Part shown: piece by piece, positions 32,076 to 40,477 of the stretch | Position numbering within the stretch: the stretch's first letter is position 1 | Layout of the letters: each line of letters opens with the position of its first letter | NCBI GenBank assembly: GCA_024641095.1 | Contig: JAHEDR010000001.1 | Location: forward strand, 260,387-324,386 | Length of the DNA: 64,000 nt | Direction: 5' to 3' | DNA from: Rhodoluna sp. | GTDB taxonomy: Bacteria > Actinomycetota > Actinomycetes > Actinomycetales > Microbacteriaceae | Translations under genes and position numbers: made by a program | Notes under the pieces: model-generated | The model's database searches: none | Told to the model about the DNA's origin: nothing | What the model saw: only the letters and a program-made list of their open reading frames with translations

Positions 32076-33830
32076 ATGTTGAAAAGCACCAAGACGCTAA
32101 AGACAACTTTGGCAACCCTTGCAGTGGCAGCGCTTGCTACCGCAGGTCTAACTGGCTGTGCAGCCGGAGCTAACGTAGGTGGAACTCTTACCTACGTAAC
32201 ATTCCAGGACGCATGGACACACGCTGACCCACAGCGTAACTACACCGGTCGCGACATTGCATGGTTTGGTTCATACATGCACCGCACCCTAACCGCATAC
32301 GACCGCGCTGAAGGCGCAGCTGGTTCAGCTGTTGTTCCAGACTTGGCTACCGACACCGGTACCGCGTCAAACGACAACAAGACCTGGACTTTCACCCTTC
32401 GCGATGGTGTTTCGTTTGACGATGGAACCCCAATCACCTGTGAAGACATCAAGTACGGTGTGTCACGCACATTCGCAACTGACGTAATCACCGATGGTCC
32501 TTCTTACGCAATCGGAATGCTTGACATTCCTTCTGCAGCTGATGGCTCTTCTGCTTACAAGGGTCCTTACGCAACTGAAGGCAACGACACCGCTTCTTTC
32601 GACAAGGCAATCACTTGTTCAGAAGACAACAAGACCATTACCTTCAACTTGAAGCGTTCTGTTGGTGACTTCAACTACACCACCACCTACTTATCATTCG
32701 GCCCAGTTCCAAAGGCTGCTGACGACGGTGACCAGTACGACTTGCACCCAGTATCTTCTGGACCATACAAGATCGAGTCTTACAAGGCTAAGGATTCAAT
32801 GGTTCTAGTTCGCAATGAAAACTGGAACAAGGACTCTGACCCACTTCGTGCAACACGTGCGAACCCAGACAAGATTGTTGTTAAGTTTGGTGTTGCTGAA
32901 GAAGTTCGTGACCAGCTGTTGCTAACCGATTCAGACCCAAACACCATGTCTCTAGACGCACTGTTGCCAACTAACTTGCCAACAGTATTCGATGAGACCG
33001 GTAACGTTCTTCCTGCATTCGAAGGCCGTGCTCTAAATGTTTACGACCCTTACGTACGTTTTGCGTTCGTAAACGTAAAGAAGCTTAACTGTCTACCAAT
33101 TCGTCAGGCAATCTACTACGCAAAGGACTTCAACGGTCTAATCACTCTTGCTGGTGGCCAGGCGTTCAACGGTGACCCAGCTGACGGTGCAATCAAGCCT
33201 CTAATGGGTCTTGACTACAAGAAGGTAACTGGTTACGAAGACTGGACTACTTCTCCAAACATCGAGAAGGCAACCGCTCTTATGGCTCAGGCTAAGACTG
33301 AGTGTCCAGACCTTTATGCACGTGCAACTGACAAGAACCGCGGTTTGGTTTACGACATTGCAGATTCAGAGACCAACAAGAAGTCAGCAGCAATCTGGAT
33401 TGACTCTCTTGCTAAGGCTGGAATCGTAATCAAGTTCAACTTCATCGAAGCTGGTTCTTACTACTCAGTAGTAATGGATCCAACCAAGCAGAGCGATCTA
33501 TCAGCTGCTGGTTGGGCTCCGGACTGGGCAAACGCTTCAACTGTTATCCCTGAGTTGTTCACCACCGCTGGTGGTTTCAACTTGACTCAGAACGCTGACG
33601 ACCCTGCATACGCAGAGTTCGAGAAGCTTTCAAACGCTGCTTTGGTTGAATCTGACCGCAAGAAGCAGGGTGAGCAGTGGGCTGCACTGAACCAGTACGT
33701 AATGGACCAGATGTGGATCATCCCTGGCACATTCTCAAAGACACAGGAAATCTGGGGCTCAGGCCTTGGCGGTGTGTTCTTCTGGGAGCCACAGGGTGCA
33801 CCTTCATTCGGTGACATCTACATCAAGTAA
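32076..33830 (+). CDS. ABC transporter substrate-binding lipoprotein, family 5
   Basis: 584 aa. A lipoprotein signal ends in the lipobox LTGC (Cys at residue 28). The family-5 binding domain follows (ATDTGTASNDNKTWTFTLRDGVSFDDGTPI, GPYKIESYKAKDSMVLVRNENW). It captures substrate at the outer face for the surrounding permeases. The ribosome site AAAGGAGGGGG is very strong, and codon use is more biased than in neighbours (nearly all AAC, GAC, TAC, GGT, AAG), which signals high expression. It sits between the two permease genes and is flanked by RNA hairpins that could set its mRNA level. Substrate is probably peptides, not certain. Confidence 0.9.
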   Translation: MLKSTKTLKTTLATLAVAALATAGLTGCAAGANVGGTLTYVTFQDAWTHADPQRNYTGRDIAWFGSYMHRTLTAYDRAEGAAGSAVVPDLATDTGTASNDNKTWTFTLRDGVSFDDGTPITCEDIKYGVSRTFATDVITDGPSYAIGMLDIPSAADGSSAYKGPYATEGNDTASFDKAITCSEDNKTITFNLKRSVGDFNYTTTYLSFGPVPKAADDGDQYDLHPVSSGPYKIESYKAKDSMVLVRNENWNKDSDPLRATRANPDKIVVKFGVAEEVRDQLLLTDSDPNTMSLDALLPTNLPTVFDETGNVLPAFEGRALNVYDPYVRFAFVNVKKLNCLPIRQAIYYAKDFNGLITLAGGQAFNGDPADGAIKPLMGLDYKKVTGYEDWTTSPNIEKATALMAQAKTECPDLYARATDKNRGLVYDIADSETNKKSAAIWIDSLAKAGIVIKFNFIEAGSYYSVVMDPTKQSDLSAAGWAPDWANASTVIPELFTTAGGFNLTQNADDPAYAEFEKLSNAALVESDRKKQGEQWAALNQYVMDQMWIIPGTFSKTQEIWGSGLGGVFFWEPQGAPSFGDIYIK

Positions 33831-33845
33831 CAAAATCTGACTGAT

Positions 33846-33879
33846 CTGTGGTGTTGGAGGTAAAACTCCAACACCACGG
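33846..33879 (+). promoter_or_regulatory. 14-bp stable hairpin after the binding-protein gene
   Basis: GTGGTGTTGGAG (33848-33859), loop GTAAAA, CTCCAACACCAC (33866-33877), extended by one G-U and one C-G pair. No T-run follows, so it is more like an mRNA 3'-protecting or partial attenuation element than a full terminator. Confidence 0.75.
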
Positions 33880-33914
33880 TAGGTCATCACTCACTAACCA
33901 ATAGAAAGGAATTC

Positions 33915-34919
33915 ATGTCTGGTCTACTTGCCTACGTATCACGCAGACTTGCAGTCACCTTCTTGATTCTGCTTGCGGTTAGCTTTGCCGTTTATCTAAT
34001 TTTTGCTTTCTTGCCGTTTGACCCGGCAACTCTTACTTGCGGTAAAAACTGCAACGACCCAGGCATCATCGAGGCCAATCGCATTCGCCTCGGTTACGAC
34101 AAGCCGTTCTACGAGCAGTACTGGGTATTTATTGTTGGCCTATTTGCGGGCCGCAATTATGGCGAGGGTGCAGCAGCAATTCACTGTGCGGCTCCGTCAT
34201 TCGGTTACTCATTCCAACAGCACGCTTGCGTGACCGATCTAATCGGCGAAGCGTTGCCAGTAACTCTTGCCTTGGCTATTGGGGCCCTAGTTTTGTGGTT
34301 GATTCTTGGAATTGGTCTTGGAGTTCTTTCAGCCAGATTCCGCGGTCGTGTACTAGACACCGCAAGCACAATTTTTGTTTTGATTGGAACTTCTCTTCCA
34401 ACATTCCTAACCGGTTTGATGTTGATCATCTTCGTTGTGATCAAGTGGCACCTGCTGCCTTTCCCCGCTGGCGGATACTCATCTCCATTTGAGGATTTCC
34501 CTGGCTGGTTAAACACCATGATTTTGCCTTGGATTACCTTGGCCTTTGCTTACGCGGCGCTTTACACACGCTTTGTTCGCAGCCAGGTAATTGAAACCTC
34601 AACCGAGGACTACATTCGTACCGCCCGAGCAAAGGGTCTTAGCGAGGGATTGATTCTTGGTAAGCACACCCTTCGTGCAGCCCTTGCGCCAATTGCAACC
34701 ATGGCAGGTTTGGACTTTGCCGGTTTGATGGGTGGAGCAATCTTGACTGAGGCAGTATTCAACCTTCCGGGCCTTGGCCGACTTTCGCTAGGCGCGGTTT
34801 TGGATTACGACTTGCCAATCATTGTTGCCACCACGCTTTTGGCAGCGGCCATCGTGGTCATCATGAACCTGGTGCTAGATCTGGTTTACGCATTCATCGA
34901 CCCAAGAGTGAGGGTCTAA
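33915..34919 (+). CDS. peptide-type ABC transporter permease (DppB/OppB-like)
   Basis: 334 aa; ATG after AAAGGAATTC. Six helices; the first followed by a long extracellular stretch (about 35-100) with several cysteines (LTCGKNCNDPG, HCAAPS, HACVTDL), unusual for DppB and possibly disulfide-bonded. The coupling loop is RSQVIETSTEDYIRTARAKGLSEGLILGKHTLRAAL near residue 225. It pairs with the DppC-like gene upstream of the binding protein. It overlaps the ATPase gene by one base (TAATG). Confidence 0.92.
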   Translation: MSGLLAYVSRRLAVTFLILLAVSFAVYLIFAFLPFDPATLTCGKNCNDPGIIEANRIRLGYDKPFYEQYWVFIVGLFAGRNYGEGAAAIHCAAPSFGYSFQQHACVTDLIGEALPVTLALAIGALVLWLILGIGLGVLSARFRGRVLDTASTIFVLIGTSLPTFLTGLMLIIFVVIKWHLLPFPAGGYSSPFEDFPGWLNTMILPWITLAFAYAALYTRFVRSQVIETSTEDYIRTARAKGLSEGLILGKHTLRAALAPIATMAGLDFAGLMGGAILTEAVFNLPGLGRLSLGAVLDYDLPIIVATTLLAAAIVVIMNLVLDLVYAFIDPRVRV

Positions 34920-35917
34920 TGAGTTTGCTTAGTGTTCACGATCTTCGCGTTGAATTCGCGACTCCCGACGGAATCGTAAAAGCCGTTGACGGCATCTCGT
35001 TTGATGTTGAACGCGGCGAGACTCTAGCAATCGTTGGTGAGTCTGGTTCAGGTAAGTCAGTGAGCAATTTGGCTTACATGGGTCTTTTGCCTAAAGGCAA
35101 AACCAAGATCACCGGTTCGGTGACTTTGGAAACCGATAACGGTCCAGTGGAACTCATTGGCATGGAGCCAGAAGACATCCGCAAGATTCGCGGTAAAGAC
35201 ATTGCCATGATCTTCCAAGATCCAATGTCGGCACTGCATCCTTTCTACTCCATCGGCGATCAGCTTGTTGAGGCGCACCAAGCGCACAACAAAGTTGAAA
35301 AATCTGTAAGCCAAGAGCGTGCAATTGAATTGCTGACTCTGGTTGGTGTGGCCGATGCCAAGGAACGTTTGCGCGCCTACCCTCACCAGTTCTCTGGCGG
35401 TATGCGTCAACGAGTAATGATTGCCATGGCGTTGATGAACAACCCATCGGTGTTGATTGCCGACGAGCCAACCACTGCACTTGATGTGACCGTGCAGGCG
35501 CAAATTTTGAAGTTGATTGCTGACCTGCAAAAGAAATTCAAGATGGCAGTAATTTTGATTACTCACGACCTTGGTGTTGTTGCTGGTGCTGCTGACCGTG
35601 TAAACGTAATGTACGCCGGAAAACTTGTTGAGAGTGCTTCGGTAGATGAGCTTTATGCAAAACCAAAGATGCCTTACACGGTTGGCCTACTTGGTTCAGT
35701 GCCACGCATGGACCGCCCCCACGAGGATCGTCTAACTGCAATTCCTGGTCAGCCACCATCACTTATGAAGCTAAGCGGTGGTTGTGCATTTGCACCGCGC
35801 TGTACTCGCAAGAGTGAGGTGCCTGGCAACAAGTGTGAGACCACCTCGCCAGAGCTGATTCAAATTTCTACCGGCCACTACAGCCGATGTCATCTGTATG
35901 AAGGAAAGACCAAGTGA
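34919..35917 (+). CDS. peptide-type ABC transporter ATPase (DppD/OppD-like)
   Basis: 332 aa. Walker A GESGSGKSVSNLAYMGLLP near residue 40, signature FSGGMRQRVMIAMALM, Walker B VLIADEPTTALDVT, H-loop LITHDLGVVA. The C-terminal oligopeptide-transporter domain (about 240-330) has CAFAPRCTRKSEVPGNKCETT, a four-cysteine region that binds an iron-sulfur cluster in DppD/OppD relatives. It works with the next ATPase as a heterodimer. Overlaps it by 4 bases. Confidence 0.94.
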   Translation: MSLLSVHDLRVEFATPDGIVKAVDGISFDVERGETLAIVGESGSGKSVSNLAYMGLLPKGKTKITGSVTLETDNGPVELIGMEPEDIRKIRGKDIAMIFQDPMSALHPFYSIGDQLVEAHQAHNKVEKSVSQERAIELLTLVGVADAKERLRAYPHQFSGGMRQRVMIAMALMNNPSVLIADEPTTALDVTVQAQILKLIADLQKKFKMAVILITHDLGVVAGAADRVNVMYAGKLVESASVDELYAKPKMPYTVGLLGSVPRMDRPHEDRLTAIPGQPPSLMKLSGGCAFAPRCTRKSEVPGNKCETTSPELIQISTGHYSRCHLYEGKTK

Positions 35918-36888
35918 GCGAGCCGCTATTAGAGGTCACCAATCTCGAAAAGTTTTTTCCGGTTTCTGGTCCGGGAATGTTCTCGCGCGAGCGCGGCACA
36001 AACAAGGCAGTAAATGGTCTTAGTTTTACTTTGAAGCAAGGGGAGACCCTTGGCCTGGTGGGCGAATCTGGTTGCGGTAAGTCAACTGCTGGGCGCACCG
36101 TTTTGAAGTTGTACGACCCAACCTCGGGTTCAATCAAGTTTGAGGGCGAAGAAATCGCCGATTACTCACCGCGCAAGATGAAACCGCTGCGCACGCAAAT
36201 GCAGATGATCTTCCAAGATCCACAGGCTTCGCTAAACCCGCGCCAAACCGTTGGTGCAATCATTTCTGCCTCATACGAAGTTCACAAGATCAAGCCAGAA
36301 GGCGGAGTAAAAACTGCCGTGCAGGATCTGCTCGAACGAGTTGGTCTGAGTGCCGAGCACTTTGATCGCTACCCACACGAGTTCTCTGGTGGTCAACGTC
36401 AGCGCATTGGTATTGCTCGAGCCTTGGCGCTAAAGCCAAAATTCATCGTTTGTGACGAGCCAGTTTCTGCGCTGGACGTTTCAATCCAGGCACAGGTGGT
36501 CAACCTGCTCAGTGATTTGCGTGATGACTTTGGACTTTCATACCTGTTCATCGCACATGACCTATCGGTTGTTCAGCACATTGCAGACCGTGTAGCGGTT
36601 ATGTACCTGGGCAAAATCATGGAAATTGCGCCAACCAGCTCTATCTACACAGCGCCTCATCACCCATATACAAAGGCGCTTTTGTCTGCTGTTCCTATTC
36701 CAGATCCAAAACTGGAGCGCAAACGAGAGCAAATTGTGCTCAGCGGTGAGCTGCCAAGCCCTATGAAACCGCCAACTGGCTGTGTTTTCAGCACCCGATG
36801 CTGGAAGGCGCAGGCCAAGTGTTTCACTGAGGAACCACAACTTCGCAAGGTTGAATCCAGCGAGGTTGCGTGTCATTTCCCTGAGTAA
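35914..36888 (+). CDS. peptide-type ABC transporter ATPase (DppF/OppF-like)
   Basis: 324 aa, GTG start. Walker A GESGCGKSTAGRTVLKLYDP near residue 49, signature FSGGQRQRIGIARALA, Walker B FIVCDEPVSALDVS, H-loop FIAHDLSVVQH. The C-terminal domain ends with TGCVFSTRCWKAQAKCFTEEP and VACHFP, retaining the four cysteines of the OppF/DppF cluster site. Last gene of the importer. A TAGACT promoter-like box lies 5 bases after its stop and probably starts the typA transcript. Confidence 0.94.
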   Translation: MSEPLLEVTNLEKFFPVSGPGMFSRERGTNKAVNGLSFTLKQGETLGLVGESGCGKSTAGRTVLKLYDPTSGSIKFEGEEIADYSPRKMKPLRTQMQMIFQDPQASLNPRQTVGAIISASYEVHKIKPEGGVKTAVQDLLERVGLSAEHFDRYPHEFSGGQRQRIGIARALALKPKFIVCDEPVSALDVSIQAQVVNLLSDLRDDFGLSYLFIAHDLSVVQHIADRVAVMYLGKIMEIAPTSSIYTAPHHPYTKALLSAVPIPDPKLERKREQIVLSGELPSPMKPPTGCVFSTRCWKAQAKCFTEEPQLRKVESSEVACHFPE

Positions 36889-36893
36889 AAAGG

Positions 36894-36938
36894 TAGACTG
36901 ACAGGGCAGGGGCTCAAAGATGCAGTTCTGCACCCCCT
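36894..36938 (+). promoter_or_regulatory. typA promoter box and leader hairpin
   Basis: TAGACT (36894-36899) is a -10-like element. Downstream, AGGGG (36908-36912) can pair with CCCCT (36934-36938), and TGCA-GTTC-TGCA forms an inner hairpin. The typA ATG lies 55 bases after the hairpin. Confidence 0.35.
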
Positions 36939-36993
36939 AAGTAATCAATTTATGTGCCATTTATTTTGGCGCGCTCACAATGAGGATGTTCCT

Positions 36994-38907
36994 ATGGCTC
37001 AGGCCACCAGAGATGACTTGCGCAATGTCGCAATCGTTGCCCACGTAGACCACGGTAAGACCACTTTGGTTGATGCCATGCTTCGCCAAACCGGTTCATT
37101 CAGCGAACACGCTGCAGTGGGCGAGCGCGTAATGGACTCAGGTGACCTTGAGCGCGAAAAGGGAATTACCATTCTTGCCAAGAACACCGCGATTGCCTAC
37201 AAGGGCGATCGCTCGGGTGGCAAAGAAATCACAATCAACGTTATTGACACTCCAGGTCACGCCGACTTCGGTGGTGAGGTTGAGCGTGGTCTTTCAATGG
37301 TTGATGGCGTTGTACTTTTGGTTGACGCATCTGAAGGCCCACTTCCACAGACTCGTTTCGTGCTTCGCAAGGCTCTTGAAGCCAAGCTGCCAGTTATCTT
37401 GTTGGTTAACAAGACTGACCGTACCGATGCTCGTATTGACGAAGTAGTTGAAGAGACTCACGACCTTTTGCTTGGTCTTGCAGAAGACCTTCACGACTCA
37501 GTTCCAGACCTAGACATTGATGGAATTCTTGAACTTCCAATCATTTACGCTTCAGGCCGTGCAGGTATTGCATCACTTACCAAGCCAGCCGACGGCACTT
37601 TGCCAGAGGGCGAAAACCTAGAGCCTCTATTCGGCGCAATCATGGAATTCATTCCAGCGCCTAAGTACGACGACGAAGCTCCTCTTCAGGCACACGTAAC
37701 CAACCTTGACGCATCACCATTCTTGGGACGTCTTGCATTGCTACGTATTTTCAACGGAACTCTTAAGAAGGGTCAGCAGGTTGCTTGGGTTCGTCAAGAC
37801 GGAACCACTCAAACCGTAAAGATCACCGAACTTCTAAAGACCAAGGCGCTTGAGCGTTTCCCAACCGAGGAAGCTAACCCTGGTGACATCGTTGCGGTTG
37901 CGGGTATTGAAGAGATCACCATTGGTGAAACTCTTGCCGACCCTAACGATGTTCGTCCGTTGCCAATGATTACTGTTGACGACCCTGCAATCTCGATGAC
38001 CATTGGTATCAACACCTCACCAATGGCTGGTCGCGTAAAAGGTGCAAAGGTAACCGCGCGTTTGGTTAAGGACCGTCTAGACAAGGAACTTATCGGTAAC
38101 GTGTCAATCAAGGTTCTACCTACCGAGCGTCCAGACGCTTGGGAAGTTCAGGGCCGTGGTGAACTTGCTCTTGCAATTTTGGTTGAGCAGATGCGTCGCG
38201 AAGGTTACGAACTAACCGTTGGTAAGCCTCAGGTAGTTACCAAGCGCATTGACGGCAAGCTTCACGAACCATTCGAAGACTTGACCATTGACGTTCCAGA
38301 AGAATTCTTGGGTGCAATGACTCAGCTGCTTGCTTCTCGCAAGGGTCAGATGACCAACATGGTTGCCAACGCAACTGGTTGGACTCGCATGGAGTTCCGT
38401 GTTCCTAGCCGTGGTCTTATTGGTTTCCGTACTGAGTTCCTAACTCAGACCAAGGGAACCGGTATCGCAAACGCAATCTCAGCTGGTTACGACGCATGGG
38501 CTGGTGAAATTGTTACTCGTAACAACGGTTCGCTAATCGCAGACCGCGCGGGTGTAGTAACTCCGTTCGCAATGATTGGTCTTCAGGAGCGCGGTTCATT
38601 CTTCGTTCAGCCAACCAGCGAGGTTTACGCAGGTATGGTCGTGGGCGAGAACTCACGTGCCGACGATATGGACATCAACATCACCAAGGAAAAGAAGCTC
38701 ACCAACATGCGTGCAGCGTCTTCTGATGAATTCCAGTCGCTAACCCCACCACGCACCCTTTCATTGGAAGAGTGTCTGGAGTTTGCCCGTGAAGACGAGT
38801 GTGTTGAGGTAACCCCTGAAGCAACCCGTATTCGCAAGGTAGAGCTTGATGCAAACGTTCGTGCTCGCCTGTATTCACAGCGCAAGAACGCTAGCGAAAA
38901 GAACTAA
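36994..38907 (+). CDS. typA: ribosome-associated translational GTPase TypA/BipA
   Basis: 637 aa from ATG 36994 (MAQATRDDLRNVAIVAHVDHG), which has GAGGATG upstream; the track start at 36952 adds an unconserved stretch. GTPase domain: P-loop AHVDHGKTTL, switch I ending in EKGITI, DTPGHADF, and NKTD. EF-G-like domains follow, and the C-terminal TypA-specific domain contains KGTGIANAISAGYDAWAGE. It aids 50S assembly and growth under cold or other stress. Codon use is highly biased, signalling high expression. Confidence 0.96.
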   Translation: MAQATRDDLRNVAIVAHVDHGKTTLVDAMLRQTGSFSEHAAVGERVMDSGDLEREKGITILAKNTAIAYKGDRSGGKEITINVIDTPGHADFGGEVERGLSMVDGVVLLVDASEGPLPQTRFVLRKALEAKLPVILLVNKTDRTDARIDEVVEETHDLLLGLAEDLHDSVPDLDIDGILELPIIYASGRAGIASLTKPADGTLPEGENLEPLFGAIMEFIPAPKYDDEAPLQAHVTNLDASPFLGRLALLRIFNGTLKKGQQVAWVRQDGTTQTVKITELLKTKALERFPTEEANPGDIVAVAGIEEITIGETLADPNDVRPLPMITVDDPAISMTIGINTSPMAGRVKGAKVTARLVKDRLDKELIGNVSIKVLPTERPDAWEVQGRGELALAILVEQMRREGYELTVGKPQVVTKRIDGKLHEPFEDLTIDVPEEFLGAMTQLLASRKGQMTNMVANATGWTRMEFRVPSRGLIGFRTEFLTQTKGTGIANAISAGYDAWAGEIVTRNNGSLIADRAGVVTPFAMIGLQERGSFFVQPTSEVYAGMVVGENSRADDMDINITKEKKLTNMRAASSDEFQSLTPPRTLSLEECLEFAREDECVEVTPEATRIRKVELDANVRARLYSQRKNASEKN

Positions 38908-38918
38908 TAGTTTCTATT

Positions 38919-38949
38919 CAAAACCCCCAGCCTTAGGTTGGGGGTTTTG
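38919..38949 (+). terminator. Rho-independent terminator of typA
   Basis: CAAAACCCCCAGCC, loop TTA, then GGTTGGGGGTTTTG: a 14-bp stem with one G-U pair ending in TTTTGTTCT. The A-tract on the left would also allow function on the other strand. Confidence 0.9.
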
Positions 38950-38952
38950 TTC

Positions 38953-38958
38953 TAAAGT
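38953..38958 (+). promoter_or_regulatory. -10 element for leaderless PIG-L gene transcript
   Basis: TAAAGT lies 6 bases before ATG 38965 and immediately follows the typA terminator. Confidence 0.5.
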
Positions 38959-38964
38959 TGAGTC

Positions 38965-40107
38965 ATGGCTAAAGCAAAGTTCGCTCCAAAGCGTCTACTG
39001 ATCGTTCACGCGCATCCTGACGACGAAAGCCTGTTCACCGGGCACGTCATTGCCGAGCGCTTGGCTGCAAAGGCCGAGGTTGCCGTTTTTACTTTGACCA
39101 GGGGTGAGCGCGGCAAGGTAAAGCTTGATGAACTAAAAGGCCTAGAAGGTAACTTGGCTGCAATGGGCTCATTCCGTGCGGCAGAGTTGCACGAGGCGCT
39201 TCGCGCTTACGACTCAACTGGCGGTCAACTTCAGCATGCTTTCGCCGGAACCCGCGCTTATCTAGATTCTGGAATGCGCATCAACGCTTTTGGTAAGCCA
39301 ATCAAGCCAAAGAACATTGACGAGCTAGCGCTATCTGCTGCCGCAACCAATGTCATTGCCGACGACATCGTGGCAAAGATTTTGGAATTCAAGCCTGATG
39401 CAGTTTTGACCTACAACAGCCGCGGTGGTTTTGGTCACCCAGACCACAAGATGGCACACGACGCAACTGCAATGGCTGTGCGCAAGGTTGCCAAGAAGCG
39501 TCGAGGTCGTGCACCAAAGTTTTGGGTAATTGCAGAGCCTCGCGAGAGATTCGATGCGGAAATTGGAAACGCAAAGACCGCAGTAATCAAGAAGGCCGCT
39601 CTAGAAGCCCACGCAAGTCAGGTGGCGGTTAACGCCGAAACCTATTCTGTGGTTCCAGGCAAAGAAATTCGTTATGACCGCCCAGAGCGACTACGCCTTT
39701 CGTCACCAAGCATTTTTGTTGGCGTTAGATCAGCATTCACTTTCTTATGGGCAATGCCGCTTGGCGTTCTGCTAGCTCTTGCGGGCACAATGATGCACCA
39801 GGTCAAGGCTGCAGATGCAAACCAGACTCCGGTTGGGCTGATCGTTGCACTAATCATGACCGCTTCGCTAGCGGTGTCGCTGCGACTTTTGCGCAGAAGC
39901 CGCGGAGCTCTTTACCTTGTAACTGCCACGCTGGCTGCCACTGTTTTATGGCTAGCGCAGCGCCAACCTGGGGGAGAGCTATTCATTCCAGGCAACGATG
40001 CTGGGACCATTTGGGCTTACGGATCTATTGGTATTTGTGCCCTGGTAATCATGTTTCCAAAAATCCAACCTGGGGCGTGGCGCCGAAGTTCACGCGGCCA
40101 TCGTTAA
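38965..40107 (+). CDS. PIG-L/LmbE-family deacetylase with C-terminal membrane domain
   Basis: 380 aa. The N-terminal ~245 residues form a LmbE-like zinc deacetylase: VHAHPDDESLFTGH carries the first zinc ligands (AHPDD), and GGFGHPDHKMAHDA the third. Family members deacetylate N-acetylglucosaminyl compounds, such as mycothiol precursor GlcNAc-Ins (MshB) or GlcNAc-PI. After about residue 255 there are roughly four hydrophobic helices (AFTFLWAMPLGVLLALAGTMM, VGLIVALIMTASLAVSLRL, ALYLVTATLAATVLWLA, AYGSIGICALVIMF), so the enzyme is membrane-bound. MshB itself lacks this. Lipid-linked sugar is a plausible substrate (inference). Confidence 0.83.
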   Translation: MAKAKFAPKRLLIVHAHPDDESLFTGHVIAERLAAKAEVAVFTLTRGERGKVKLDELKGLEGNLAAMGSFRAAELHEALRAYDSTGGQLQHAFAGTRAYLDSGMRINAFGKPIKPKNIDELALSAAATNVIADDIVAKILEFKPDAVLTYNSRGGFGHPDHKMAHDATAMAVRKVAKKRRGRAPKFWVIAEPRERFDAEIGNAKTAVIKKAALEAHASQVAVNAETYSVVPGKEIRYDRPERLRLSSPSIFVGVRSAFTFLWAMPLGVLLALAGTMMHQVKAADANQTPVGLIVALIMTASLAVSLRLLRRSRGALYLVTATLAATVLWLAQRQPGGELFIPGNDAGTIWAYGSIGICALVIMFPKIQPGAWRRSSRGHR

Positions 40108-40136
40108 ACTAGAGATAGTTCCCGAAAGGATTTCCA

Positions 40137-40457
40137 TTGACTTATGTAATCGCGCTTCCTTGCGTTGATGTAAAAGACAAGGCATGTATTGAAGAGTGCC
40201 CGGTTGACTGCATTTACGAGGGTGACCGCATGCTTTACATTCACCCCGATGAATGTGTTGACTGTGGCGCCTGTGAGCCGGTTTGCCCTGTTGAGGCTAT
40301 CTACTACGAAGATGACTTGCCTTCACAGTGGGCCGATTACTACAAAGCCAATGTTGAATTCTTCAGTGAGATTGGTTCTCCAGGCGGTGCCGCCAAGGTT
40401 GGCCTAATCAAGTCTGACCACGCAGTTATCACCGCACTTCCTAACCAGGCCCAATAG
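40137..40457 (+). CDS. fdxA: ferredoxin, 7Fe-type
   Basis: 106 aa, TTG start after AAAGGATTTCCA. Two cluster sites: the N-terminal CVDVKDKACIEECPVDCIYEG and the second CVDCGACEPVCPVEAIYYEDD. The first CxxC-type set lacks the second cysteine of a 4Fe motif (C-x7-C), which gives a 3Fe-4S plus 4Fe-4S protein as in actinobacterial FdxA/FdxC. Electron carrier. The fdxA-dapC order is conserved in Actinobacteria. The ~45-residue C-terminal extension after the clusters is normal. Confidence 0.95.
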   Translation: MTYVIALPCVDVKDKACIEECPVDCIYEGDRMLYIHPDECVDCGACEPVCPVEAIYYEDDLPSQWADYYKANVEFFSEIGSPGGAAKVGLIKSDHAVITALPNQAQ

Positions 40458-40477
40458 GCTCCTCAGGAATATAGGAA

